A stretch of 64,000 nucleotides of DNA from Laguncularia racemosa. Lineage: Eukaryota > Streptophyta > Magnoliopsida > Myrtales > Combretaceae. Positions 1 through 10,524 of the stretch are shown one piece after another; within the stretch, counting starts at the first letter, position 1, and each line of letters starts with the position of its first letter. The translations under genes were made by a program, and so were the position numbers. The stretch lies in contig JBBMOL010000204.1 in assembly GCA_037954665.1 (NCBI GenBank), forward strand, positions 434,001 to 498,000, read 5' to 3'. Under the pieces are notes generated by a model. It did no database searches, had not been told where the DNA came from, and worked only from the letters and a program-made list of their open reading frames with translations.

Positions 1-1863
1 AAAGTATTTGAGATTGAATGTGATGCTTCTTATAAAGGTATTAGTGGTGTATTGATGCAGAATTCCAAGCCAATCACATACTTTAGTGAGAAACTTAAAG
101 ATGCTACTTTAAATTACCCAGTATATGATAAAGAGTTGTATGCTTTAGTGAGGACCTTGCAAACGTGGAAATACTACTTATAGCCTAAGGAGTTCATCAT
201 TCATTCAAATCATGAGAGTTTAAAGTACTTGAGAACTTAGGGTAAGTTGAACAAGAGGCACGTCAAGTTGTTGGAGTTTATTGAAACCTTTCCTTACGTA
301 ATTAAATACAAGCAAGGGAAGGAAAACGTAGTAGCCAATACACTATCTCAAAGGTACTCTCTTTTGACTTCTTTACATACTAAACTACTTAGATTTGCAT
401 ATATGAAAGAATTATATGAGAATGATGCTGATTTTGGTCAAATTTAGGTTGCTTATTTTGAATTTGGATATGTGGACTTTTATAGGCATGATGGGTATCT
501 ATTTAAGAAAGATAGGTTATGTGTGCTAAAAAGTTCTATACGTGAACTGTTGGTAAGGGAGACACATGGTGGTGGTTTAATGGGACACTTTGGTGTTAGA
601 AAAACTTTGGACATTTTGCATAAACATTTTTATTGCCCTAAGATGAAACATGATATACAAAATGTGTGTGATAAGTGCATTGCATGTAGAAAGGCTAAGT
701 CTAGAGTGATGCCTTATGGGGAATATCTGCCATTGCTTATACCTAGTCAGCCTTGGACTGACATCTCTATGGATTTCATATTAAGGTTACCATGATCTCA
801 AAGTGGCAAAGATAGCATATTTGTTGTTGTTTATAGGTTTAGTAAGATAGCTCATTTCATTACCTGTTCTAAAACTAATACACGAGATATCGCTGATTTG
901 TTCTTTAGAGAGATTGTACGGTTGCATGGTTTGCCCAAAACCATTATGAGTGATAGGGAAGTAAAATTTTTGAGCCATTTTTTGCGAACCTTGTGGAATA
1001 AGCTAGGCACCAAGTTATTGTTTTCCATTGTTGCACATCATCAATCTGATGATTAGATAGAAGTAGTCAATAGGACACTCTCAACATTGTTGCGTGCTGT
1101 GATTCCTAAGAGTTTAAAACAATAGGAGACATGTTTGCCTCATGTAAAATTTGCATATAATAGGATGGTACATTCCACTACATGATATTCTACGTTTGAG
1201 GTTGTATATGGATTTAATCCCTTGACCCCATTAGATATTTTACCTTTGCCCACTAATGAGTTTGTTGACCTTGATGGAAAGAAAAGGCCAGAATTTGTTA
1301 GGGAATTGCATGCTCATGTTCAGACAAATATTGAGAAGAAAAATGAACACTATGCTCGTTAAGCCAATAAAGGACGTGTCAAGATCGAGTTTCGTCTAGG
1401 AGACTGGGTTTGAGTGCATTTGAGAAAGGAAAGATTTGTAGAGCAGCGGAAGTTTAAATTGCATCCTAAGGGAGATGGACCTTTCCAAGTAGTGGAGCAC
1501 ATCAATGACAATGCTTACAAGATTGACTTGCCAAGTCACTATGGTAATGTAAATGCAACTTTTAATGTTTCTGATCTTACTGTTTATGATGTAGGTGATT
1601 TGAGGATAAATCTTTTTGAGGAAGGAGGAAATGATGAGGATCAACTAGCATCAAAGAGGAATGAACCAAAGTCCCAAGATCCATTACATGGTCTTAGAGG
1701 CCCAATGACCTGAGCAAGAGCTAAGCGGATGAGTGAAGCTTTGCAAGAACTAGTCATAGACCTACAAGCAAAGGAACCAAGTTACACTAAAAGAGAACCA
1801 ACCTTTATCAACTTGATTCATGTTTCCATAGAGGGATGCAAGGATATAGAAGTCTTAGAATAA
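1..1863 (+). pseudogene. Ty3/gypsy (CRM-like) pol relic: RNase H, integrase, C-terminal motif
   Basis: Frame 1 reads from the window edge to a final TAA at 1861-1863 with no frameshift. In order it shows the RNase H domain (ECDAS near 19-33, TYFSEKL, YDKELYAL), the integrase zinc region (CDKCIAC near 670-690, preceded by HKHFYCPKMK), the integrase core (WTDISMDF near 754; SDRE near 949; EVVNRTLS just after 1057), and the C-terminal region (DGPFQVVEHINDNAYKIDLP, then an ARAKR motif at 1714-1728). About ten in-frame stops break it (for example 181, 238, 445, 793, 1054, 1123, 1183, 1360, 1411, 1711), so it is dead. The second Asp region reads SDREVKF instead of the usual SDRDAKF. The 5' part (gag, protease, RT) lies outside the window. 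It closely matches the opposite-strand element at 3672-10524, but is a diverged copy. Confidence 0.92.
1618..1631 (+). other. Polypurine tract of the first CRM-like copy
   Basis: An all-purine run (gaggaaggaggaaa) lies directly before TGATGAGG, the same relative position as the PPT/LTR junction in the element at 3672-10524. It lies inside the pol reading frame. By the rule for this family it primes plus-strand synthesis and marks the start of the 3' LTR. Confidence 0.65.
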
Positions 1864-2214
1864 ATTACTTTAAGAAAGGAAAATTGAACCGAAAAGGGAG
1901 AAGCACTTTGATTTTATTTGTTATTACTTGCTTTATTTGTTTGGTTTATGTTTAGTATATTTAGTTGTAAGATTTCAGCCTTCTAGAAGTTAAGTGGCCA
2001 GTTTGCTATGTTTAAAAACTTAGGTTATCCTTTTATCATGTGATAACAATATATATCATAGCAAGAGGTGAAAACGAAAAAGGTCAATTATCGTATTATT
2101 GAAAACATATCTTTTCATGGAAAAGCTCTCTCTTGTTCTTTGAAAAAGAACTCCACGATTTTCTTTAACACAAATGCTTGGGGAAATCATTGATAGCTTA
2201 GGTTTCAATCAACA
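1632..2214 (+). mobile_element. Candidate 3' LTR of the first CRM-like copy (right edge uncertain)
   Basis: It starts with TGATGAGG right after the purine tract, as the LTRs of the related elements start with TGATGAG or TGATAG. The first ~230 bp still encode the pol C-terminus. No second copy is in the window, so the right end (placed at a CA after TTTCAATCAA) is only a guess. Confidence 0.4.
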
Positions 2215-2324
2215 GGTGTAGTTAGGGTCTAGTTACGAATTACAACATGTTTAAGACAATTCGTGGGAATTCTGATTTCAATTACGATCGCCAGATTCTA
2301 GGTTTAACATACCTAGGATTTTGC

Positions 2325-2590
2325 GCATCAGTTGGTGATGTACATGGTTTGATGATGGTGCGATACTTAAGGTAGTGGTGATAGTGATGGATTGGTGATT
2401 AGCATTGGTAGTGATAAGGTGATAGCAGTTGCGATGGTGGTGTATTAAGGGTGGAATCAATGTTAGTGTAAGGTTTAGTGGTGATGCTAATACTAGTGAT
2501 GATGGAATCGTAATGGTGGTGGTAGAACAAATAAGATGATGTGATGATGATGGTAGGGTGTGGTGGAGATGGTAGTAGTGCTAGCAATGT
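2325..2590 (+). repeat. GATGGT-rich low-complexity tract
   Basis: A stretch of about 260 bases is built almost only from GATG, GGTGGT, TAGTGA and similar triplet-like words with few cytosines. The two His/Ser/Thr-rich open frames on the opposite strand (2278-2587) are by-products of this composition. No gene is supported between 2215 and 2811. Confidence 0.6.
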
Positions 2591-2811
2591 TATGCTTTAA
2601 CAAACAAGCTCTTAATGATATTTCTATCATATTCTCAACTCAATAACGTAATACAATGATATGATGTGCAAATGGAATCATTATTTTCTCTAACATTGGT
2701 TAGTGAGAAGAAATAATAGAATACAGAGTGTACTTGGCTATTTTTAGGTAATAGTGATTTTGGAAATGAATCATCTTAATTTTTATCATTTTAATTTTTC
2801 TTAAGTTACTG

Positions 2812-3671
2812 TAATGCCCCAAAACCTAAGTACGCTACGGCCTCCCACATGTCCTCATTTCTTGAAGACACATAAAGGCTTAATCACTATTATTCTTCAA
2901 ATACTCTAGTTCATGTGCCCCTAATGATAATCATAAATCATCTACTGCATAACGGAAGTTGATGAAATATCCCATCCTCAATAATAAGTCATCGATAATC
3001 TTCTCAAATTAAACAGCGAAAGTGATTAACATCCACTTATAATAGAAATTCTCAAACAATTAAAAAAAAATCTAATATATCTTTTCTTAATCTATCTACT
3101 AGTCATTGTAATAGATGTATTTTACATTCTCTTCATTGTTTTGATCTTGAATTATTTCCCCCAGGTTTTCAACATATCCTACGATCTCTCTTGTAGCATC
3201 TATAACTAAAAAAAAAAAATTCCCACGAGGGGTGAGCTAACGCCCAATATAATACATACCTACACACACATACACATGCCATGCTAGAAACAGTAACACA
3301 TGCAAAATACATCATAATATTCGTTCACAATTTTATTTATCTTTCATAATGTTTAGCTGATACACAATCACAACATAAACATCTTCACACATAACATTCT
3401 TAAACATTCTTTCACAATCCATCCACAAACAATATATACATACATATATATATATATATATATATTACAAAGGCAATCTTCTGTCCATGAGTCTCTTACC
3501 ATACATAATAATAATATTTATGTAACAAAGGTGATTCTCTATCCATGAGTCTCTTACCATACATAATAATAATATATATATGACAGTAGGTACTCCCCAT
3601 TGTCCATGAGTCCATGAATCCTTGCACATTTACCTTCTACAACCATACCTAATAACATATATATATATATA
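2812..3671. repeat. Left part of an older repeat, interrupted by the CRM-like element
   Basis: Non-coding sequence starting TGTAATGCCCC. From 3481 it holds tandem units beginning GTCCATGAGT and running into CATACATAATAATAATAT (starts near 3481, 3539 and 3601), plus TA microsatellites at 3440-3467 and 3655-3671. The words TATGACAGTAG and GTCCATGAGT occur both here (3579-3610) and directly beyond the element at 10525-10556, which shows the element split one repeat. The TGTAATGCCCC end and lack of coding suggest an old LTR, but no partner copy is present. Confidence 0.55.
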
Positions 3672-4534
3672 TGATACGAGATCGGTTTGATCAGATTTCT
3701 AACTGATACGAACCACGCCAACGTGTGATGAAACCCAATAACAATACGTTCGGAATTCGTTACCTAAGATGCCAAACACCCTCAAGGGGAAATCGCGACT
3801 CGTTGTCTATAAGCGAGACAAGAACCTTGGTATAATATGAAGACGCCACAACCGGGATGAAAGACCGATTGATAAGTTGGGATGAACGCCACGGAAATAA
3901 AATCCGATAAGTTCTAGGTTAGTTCTTTAAAGAACCAAGAGAGGAATTCTCTCAAAAGTGTTCTCAAACTTTCAATGTTGTATATTCTATATTCTAACCC
4001 TAGGAGCTTTATATTAGGGTTTACAATTCGTAACAATAAAGCCCAAAACGACATAGCTTAGATAAGTTGCGTAAAAATAACAAAACAAGACATGAAGACC
4101 GGCGTCGGGGAGATACATGGCCGTATATAATTCTGTGGAAATCTTGACAATGTACACGACCGTGTACTTCTGGTCGTGTATCTTTCTGTGGAAATCTTGA
4201 CAACATACACGGCCGTGCCTTTGAACCGTGTATACGACCGTGTATGATTCTGTGTAACCTCCAGACTCCTACACGGTCGTGCCTTGTAAAGACACGCCCT
4301 CTTCAACCCGTATCCATTATGACTTGTACAAGAGCAAGGGCATTCCCATGGTTGTTCCAATCCATTCCAGCTTCATGATTGCTCCAATCATTTTCGACTT
4401 CATGGACATCCTTTATGAACCCGTTAAGTGCTTCCTTGAATCGTTTCGCTCGATTTCTTGTGATTGGTCCAGGTGGCACTTCAAGAGGATCCACATTCCC
4501 TCTTCTAGCTTGGCTCCCATCATGGCTCTCATCA
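3672..4534 (-). mobile_element. 3' LTR of the CRM-like element
   Basis: An 863-bp copy matching 9650-10524 over its whole length. Compared with the 5' LTR it lacks about a dozen bases near 4128 (TGTACTTTGGCCG is missing between two short GGCCGTGTA repeats), consistent with slippage. The element-side end encodes the last ~75 codons of pol. The middle (4110-4290) holds repeated palindromic TACACGRCCGTGTA words. Confidence 0.93.
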
Positions 4535-5478
4535 TTCCCCTCCTCTTGAAAAGGATTTGTCCTCAAATCATCGCCTGCATCAAAAGGACTCAAATCAGTA
4601 ACATTAAATGTAGCACTTACTTGATACTCACTGGGTAAATCTATCTTGTATGCATTATCATTGATGCACTCAAGGATTTGAAATGGTCCATCGCCTCTAG
4701 GAAGTAGTTTAGATCGACGTTGCACAGGAAACCGCTCTTTGCGCATGTGAACCCAAACCCAATCTCCAGGTTCAAAAACAGCTTGTCGACGACCCTTGTT
4801 GGCTTGTTTCACATACTGCTTTGTTCTTTGCTCAATGTTTAGCCTTGCCTTCTCATGGATCTGTTTAACAAATTCTGCTTTCTTCTTGCCATCTAGATTA
4901 ATATACTCAGAAATAGGCAAAGGTGATAAATCCAAAGGAGTTAGTGGATTAAAACCATACACAATTTCAAAAGGAGTAAATTTAGTAGCAGAATGCACTG
5001 TACAGTTATAGGAAAATTCAACATGCGGCAAACAATCCTCCCAACTTTTAATGTTCTTTTTAATGACAGCCCTCAACAAAGTAGATAAAGTTCGATTTAC
5101 TACCTCAGTTTGACCATCAGTCTGTGGATGACAAGTAGTAGAAAACAATAACTTAGTTCCTAATTTAGCCCACAAGGTCTTCTAGAAGTAGCTTAAGAAC
5201 TTAGCATCTCTATCCGATACAATTGTTCTAGGCATACCATGTAATCTCACAACTTCCCTAAAGAACAAATTGGCAATATTGCAAGCATCATCCGTTTTGT
5301 GACAAGGAATGAAATGTGCCATTTTAGAGAATCTATCCACAACTACAAAAATAGAATCTCGACCATGTATAGACCTGGGTAATCCTAACACAAAATCCAT
5401 GGAAATATCTACCTAAGGCTCATGAGGAATGGGAAGTGGGGCATAAAGCCCCTGAGGCTGGACTCTAGATTTTGCTTA
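4303..5478 (-). pseudogene. Integrase core and C-terminal domain (CRM-like)
   Basis: This is the last section of the single minus-strand polyprotein frame. It includes the DDE catalytic core (VDISMDF; IVSDRDAKF; QTDGQTEVVNRTLS with the third acidic residue), the FEIVYGFNP motif, the GDWVWVHMRKERF domain, GDGPFQILECINDNAYKID, then ITRNRAKRFKEALN. It ends at TGA 4303-4305. TAG stops at 5413-5415 (expected Trp, as in the plus-strand copy) and 5182-5184, and TAA at 5476-5478, inactivate it. All acidic catalytic residues survive. From codon 4534 downward the coding sequence lies inside the 3' LTR, including the Arg/Lys-rich end thought to be the CRM targeting region. Confidence 0.93.
4535..4549 (-). 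other. Polypurine tract of the CRM-like element
   Basis: On the element strand it reads tcaagaggaggggaa and ends one base before the TGATGAGAGCC start of the 3' LTR. It lies within the pol frame (encoding FQEEGN), so the tract is both coding and a replication signal. Confidence 0.85.
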
Positions 5479-6423
5479 CTTACACGTGACACATTGCTCA
5501 CAAATCCTCTCAACATCTCGTTTCATGTGAGGCCAATAAAAGTGTTCCTGCAATAGCCCTAAGGTTTTAGCTACTCCAAAATTTCCCATTAAACCTCCTC
5601 CATGAGACTCCCTCACTAGTAATTCTCTTAAACAACAAATTGGAATGCATAGTTTACTCTCCTTAAACAAGAATCCTTCATATTTATAAAACTTACCATG
5701 ACCACTCTTCTCACAATGCACATACTCCTCACAAAAATCTCGATCAGTAGCATACAATTCCTTAATGTGCTCAAAACCAAGCAATCTAGAACTAAGAGCA
5801 GAGATAAGAGCATACCTTCTAGAAAGTGCATCAGCAACGACATTCTCTTTACCTTGCTTGTAGTGGATGACATATGGAAATGTTTCGATGAACTCCACCC
5901 AACGAGCATGCCTTTTATTTAGCTTATGTTGCCCCTTCAAGTACTTCAAGGATTCATGATCAGTGTGGATCACGAATTCCTTTGGCCAAAGGTAGTGTTG
6001 CCACGTCTCCAGGGCTCGAACCAATGCATATAACTCCTTGTCATAAGTAGGGTAGTTCAAGGTTGCCCCATTTAGCTTCTCGCTAAAGAATGCAATTGGT
6101 CTTCTCTCCTGCATAAGAACTGCTCTAATACCTAATCCTGAAGCATCACACTCAATTTCAAATGTTTTAGCAAAGTTAGGTAAAGCAAGTAATGGCGCCT
6201 AAGTCAGCTTATTTTTAAGCGTCTGAAAGGCCTTCTCTTGTTGCTCTCCCCATCTAAACCCCATGTTCTTCTTAATTACCTCAGTAAGTGGTGCTGCAAT
6301 GGTACTGAAATCCTTCACAAATCTCCTGTAAAAACTCGCTAGTCCATGGAAACTCCGCACATTACTTACAGTAGTTGGACTAGGCCATTCTTGGATCGCA
6401 CGAATCTTTTCTTCATCAACCTA
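5479..6423 (-). pseudogene. RNase H and integrase zinc-binding domain (CRM-like)
   Basis: Same minus-strand frame as the neighbouring segments. RT connection (RSFHGLASFYRRFVKDFS), RNase H (FEIECDASG; PIAFFSEKLNGA; YDKELYALVRALE; FVIHTDHESLKYL; NVVADALSRR) and the HHCC zinc region of integrase (ESHGGGLMGNFG...HFYWPHMKRDVERICEQCVTCK) are all visible. TAG stops at 6421-6423 and 6199-6201 interrupt it and TAA at 5476 follows the last Cys. Nothing else is missing relative to the usual domain. Confidence 0.93.
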
Positions 6424-7494
6424 TATTTCCTGTGCACTAACAACAAAACTAAGAAACACAAGTTTGTCTATGCAAAAAGTGCACTTCTTGAGGTTAGCAT
6501 ATAATTGCTCCTTTCGAAGTACTCCTAAAACATCCCTCAAGTGAGATATATGATCTTCCAAACTCTTGCTGTAAATGAGAATATCATCAAAATAGACAAC
6601 CACAAATTTGCCAATAAAAGTCCTCAAAACATGGTTCATAAGTCTTATAAAAGTACTAGGTGCGTTAGTTAAACCGAAAGGCATTACTAACCACTCATAC
6701 AATCCATATTTTGTTTTGAATGCGGTTTTCCATTCATCACCTTCTTTCATTCTAATTTGGTGATATCCACTTTTCAGATCAATTTTAGAAAAGACACTAG
6801 ACCCATGTAACTCATCTAACATGTCATCTAAGTGAGGAATGGGATGACGATACTTTACCGTGATGTTGTTGATGGCGCGGCAGTCAACACACATTCTCCA
6901 TGACCCATCCTTCTTAGGCACCAAAATCACAAGCACTGCACATGGACTCATGCTTTCTCTCACGTACCCCTTCTCCATTAATTCATCGACCTGCCTTTGG
7001 AGTTCCTTTGTCTCCTCCAGATTGCTCCTATAAGCTGGCTTGTTTGGAATCGATGCTTCGGGTACAAGGTCAATTTGGTGCTCAATACCACGAATAGGTG
7101 GTTATCCCTTTGGAATCTCCTCAGGGAAGACATCTTCAAAGTCCTGCACAATAGATACAACCACACTAGGCAAAGAGTTAGATAGTTTGTTAGTATTCAG
7201 ACATGTTTCCTTAAAAACCAGCAACAACATAGGTTGTTTCATCACTAACGCTCTCCTCACTACACTCGCTCTTGTCACATAACTCTCCTTTTGCAAGGTT
7301 GCACTCTCCTTTTCACTCACCACCAAAGTTGATCCCCCTTCAACTTGGTCTCTCACACTCTTTCTAGCCTTCCTCTCTTTTTCCTTTTGAGATCGACTTT
7401 TGTATTCCTTTTCTTTCTTGCTGTCTTTTGCTCTCTCACTCTCCCTCTGTTTTTCACTCACCTTATGTTTTGCAAAAGACTGTTGTAGCTGCAA
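6424..7494 (-). pseudogene. Reverse transcriptase domain (CRM-like)
   Basis: It begins with a Lys/Glu/Ser-rich linker (7490-7330), then the usual gypsy lead-in DFEDVFPEEIPKG, a TAA stop at 7102-7104, PPIRGIEHQIDLVP, and the RT core: VLVILVPKKDGSWRMCVDCR, FSKIDLKSGYHQIR, VMPFGLTNAPSTF and the catalytic FVVVYFDDILIYSKS. The YFDD acidic pair is intact. It lies in frame with gag-pro upstream and RNase H downstream, with no frameshift. Confidence 0.94.
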
Positions 7495-9150
7495 CTAATC
7501 CTCATACACCTGCTTAGGTGTTAAAGGTTTAAGATTAAAGCTTTTCCCTTGGTGAACAAGCGTATACTTGTAAGAAAAGCCATCATGAACAACCTTCCTA
7601 TCAAATTGCCATGGTCTCCCCAACAACACATGACACACTTGCATTGGCACTACATCACATAACACCTCATCCTCATACCTACCAATGCGAAAACCAATCA
7701 AGTCTTGCTTACTCACCTTAGTCTCACCACTATCATTCAACCACTGCAATTTATATGGACTAGGGTGTCTAATAGTTTTGAGTCCTAGCCTCTCAACAAT
7801 AAAATTACTCACCACATTAGTGCAACTTCCTCCATCAATGATCAAACTGCAAATATGATCTGCTAGATAACATCTAGTATGAAATATATTCTCTCTTTGC
7901 ACCTCTTCTTCTTCCTTCACCTGCACATTCAAAGCTCGCTTCACTACTGCCACTAACCTCCCTATTGCAGGCTCCTCATCATCACTAGCGTCCTCTAATG
8001 GAGGCATATCATCTTCCTCACTATCCCCCTCAGTCTCATACTCACCATCATCACGCAAAATCATAACACGCCTATTCGGACATTGACTAGCAATATGGCC
8101 TCTACCTTGGCATTTAAAACATCTAATGTCACGATTTCTAGAAGTAAAAGAATCAGGGTTACCTTGGTTACTATGAGTAGAACCCGCTTGTCTCAGCTCT
8201 CCTTTTGGTTTGGTGGGTAAAGGCTTTTCTTCCTTCTTCCATTGGTTAGTCTTCCAGGTGGATGAACTAGTACCCTGTTGCAACTGTGCATTACTACTAA
8301 CTTTCCGCCTGTGTTGGTTCTCAACCTTTATAGCCATATGAACCATATCCTCCAATTCTACATAATGCTGCAATTCAACAACATTTTGAATTTCTCTATT
8401 CAATCCAGCAAGAAATCTAGCCTTGGTAGCCTCTCTATCCTCCTCTACATTCGCCCTGATCATCGTAACTTCCATCTCCTTGAAATACTCATCCACACTT
8501 CGGCTTCCCTGCTTAAGAGTTTGCAATTTGCTGTGCAATTCATGATAGTAATACGCAGGTACAAACTGCTTCTTCATCACCCTTTTCATCTCTTCCCAAG
8601 ACTCAATCTGTGGTTCGCCATTCCTTCTTCTATTCAACATTAGTTTATCCCACCACACTATGGCATAATCCGAAAATTCAATGGCAGCAAGTTTCACTTT
8701 CTTTCTCCCACTATAGTTATGACAATCAAATACCATCTCTACCTTCTTCTCCCACTCTAAGTACGCCTCGGGATCATTCTTCCCTTGGAAAGGAGGAATC
8801 TTCATCTTTATGCTACTCAATTGATTATCCTCTCTATTCCTATCTCCTCTATCTTCCCAATCCCTAGTTCCTCTATTCCGACCACTATATCCTCTATAAC
8901 TCCCAACAGAAGGCTCATCAAATTCATCATCCGACATTTCATCTCCACCCCTTGGTACTCTCCTAGAACAACTCTCCCTCTTACGCCCTTGGAAGACGTT
9001 TTTAGATTGCTCTAGTCTTTGCTCTACCGTCTCATGAATTTGTTCCATTCCCTCCTGAAACATTCTCTTCATCTCACCCCTCAATGCCTCAATCACTAAC
9101 CTAGCATCAAACCTTCCCCTCTCACCTTCAGGAGAATGTTGCCTCGACAT
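7495..9150 (-). pseudogene. gag-protease section of the CRM-like polyprotein
   Basis: The ATG at 9148-9150 (MSRQHSPEGERG) is preferred over one 30 bases upstream (9180), which adds a short hydrophobic tail untypical for gag. About 550 codons follow: an Arg-rich N-terminus, the retrotransposon gag domain (WWDKLMLNRRRNGEPQIESW ... FVPAYYYHELHSKLQTLKQG), a CCHC zinc knuckle (CFKCQGRGHIASQCP) near 8090, an acidic stretch (DSEEDDMPPLEDASDDEEP), and an aspartic protease whose active-site region reads IIDGGSCTNVV near 7830 and ends LLGRPWQFDRKVVHDG. The TAG at 7495-7497 stands where a Gln codon (CAG) would continue the frame into RT. This is the most intact section; capsid and protease could be made if it were transcribed. 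Confidence 0.93.
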
Positions 9151-9634
9151 AGTTCCTGTAGAAAAGATTAGTACTAACACAAATATATATATGATTAAAC
9201 CTCACAATACACTCCCTTACGTGTTTTGCTCAAATGATGATATCACACAGTCACTCGTGTATTCTCACAAACAATGATGATATCAACTCGCCAATTCCTC
9301 TTCTCAATTCTCTTGGAACTAACCCAAACTACACCAATTCCCTTCCGTAGAATTCAAAACAACTCTAGGGTTCGTAAATTTCCTCTTTTTCTTTCCGAAT
9401 TTTTTTTTTTTTTTGCCTTTGTGTGCTGCTCTTGATCACGTTCCCTTTTTCTTTTTCTTTTTTTTTTGTCGTGATTCTTCCTTTTTTTTTGTAACAAAAT
9501 TGAATTAGAAGGCACTACACTTTCAATAAACAATCAACACTATGAAATTGAATATGAACAATTGATATGAACGATTGGAGTTAGGGTTTTGATGTTACCT
9601 TCCTTAAATCGAACTGATGTGTTAACAAACCTAA
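9151..9634 (-). other. 5' leader of the CRM-like element
   Basis: About 480 bases between PBS and gag start, without a coding signal. It has strong T-runs on the plus strand (9400-9495), so long A-runs on the element transcript. Confidence 0.6.
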
Positions 9635-9646
9635 GCTTTGATACCA
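9635..9646 (-). other. Primer binding site, iMet tRNA type
   Basis: The element strand reads TGGTATCAAAGC, one base off the initiator-Met tRNA 3'-end complement TGGTATCAGAGC, and lies three bases inside the 5' LTR edge at 9650. This fixes the element orientation. Confidence 0.85.
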
Positions 9647-9649
9647 AAC

Positions 9650-10524
9650 TGATACGAGATCGGTTTGATCGGATTCCTAACTGATATGAACCACGCCAAC
9701 GTGTGACGAAACCCAATACCAATACGTTCGGAATTCGTTACCTAAGATGCCAAACACCCTCAAGTGGAAACCGCGACCCGTTGTCCATAAGCGAGACAAG
9801 AACCTTGGTATAATATGAAGACACCACAATCGCGATGAAAGACCAATTGATAAGTCGGGATGAATGCCACGGAAATAAAATCCAATAAGTTCTAGGTTAG
9901 TTCTTTAAAGAACCAAGAGAGGAATTCTCTCAAAAGTGTTTTCAAACTTTCAATGTTGTATATTCTATATTCTAACCCTAGGAGCTCTATATTAGGGTTC
10001 ACAATTCGTAACAATAAAGCCCAAAACGACATAGCTTAGATAAGTTGCGTAAAAATAACAAAACAAGACATGAAGGCCGGCGTCGGGGAGATACATGGCC
10101 GTGTACTTTGGCCGTGTATAATTCTGTGGAAATCTTGACAATGTACACGACCGTGTACTTCTAGTCGTGTATCTTTCTGTGGAAATCTTGACAACATACA
10201 CGGCCGTGCCTTTGAACCGTGTATACGACCATGTATGATTCTGTGTAACCTCCAGACTCCTACACGGTCGTGCCTTGTAAAGACACGCCCTCTTCAACCG
10301 TATCCATTATGACTTGTACAAGAGCAAGGGCATTCTCATGGTTGTTCCAATTCATTCCAACTTCATGATTGCTCCAATCCTTTTCAACTTCATGGACATC
10401 CTTTATGAACCCATTAAGTGCTTCCTTGAATCGTTTCGCTCGATTTCTTGTGATTGGTCCAGGTAGCACTTCAAGAGGATCCACATTCCCTCTTCTGGCT
10501 TGGCTCCCATCATGGCTCTCATCA
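9650..10524 (-). mobile_element. 5' LTR of the CRM-like element
   Basis: An 875-bp LTR, TG...CA. It keeps the coding-like C-terminal segment (LPGPITRNRAKRFKEALN, 10484-10260) as a non-expressed duplicate of the pol end. A 53-bp tandem duplication carries TCTGTGGAAATCTTGACAA twice (10123-10141, 10176-10194), each next to a TACACGACCGTGTA-like palindrome. Confidence 0.93.

Larger units (their letters stand above)
3672..10524 (-). mobile_element. Near-complete Ty3/gypsy CRM-like retrotransposon
   Basis: Two direct LTRs (3672-4534 and 9650-10524) flank a minus-strand gag-pro-RT-RNaseH-INT frame. The iMet-type PBS (9635-9646) lies next to the 5' LTR and a polypurine tract (4535-4549) next to the 3' LTR. 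Both LTRs start TG and end CA (element strand TGATGAG...GTATCA). The LTRs look roughly 93-96% identical by eye. Domain order RT-RH-INT is that of Ty3/gypsy; no canonical chromodomain is visible, and the Arg/Lys-rich C-terminus (ITRNRAKRFKEALN) points to the CRM chromoviruses, inferred from memory of the family. The target duplication is unclear (ATATA left, TATGA right) because insertion was into a TA microsatellite. Confidence 0.93.

Noticed and set aside
2278..2587. His-rich minus-strand frames
   Set aside because: Product of the GATGGT low-complexity tract; no start context or family motif.
4303..5175. Intact integrase gene
   Set aside because: The frame opens only after a TAG at 5182; it lacks the first two catalytic acids and is one segment of the broken polyprotein.
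8278..9015. Plus-strand frames of 76-121 codons
   Set aside because: They are antisense shadows of the well-supported gag-protease frame.
3672..10524. Chromodomain at the integrase C-terminus
   Set aside because: I looked for the aromatic-cage pattern after the GPF-INDNAYKI region and did not see it; only the Arg/Lys-rich CRM-like tail follows.
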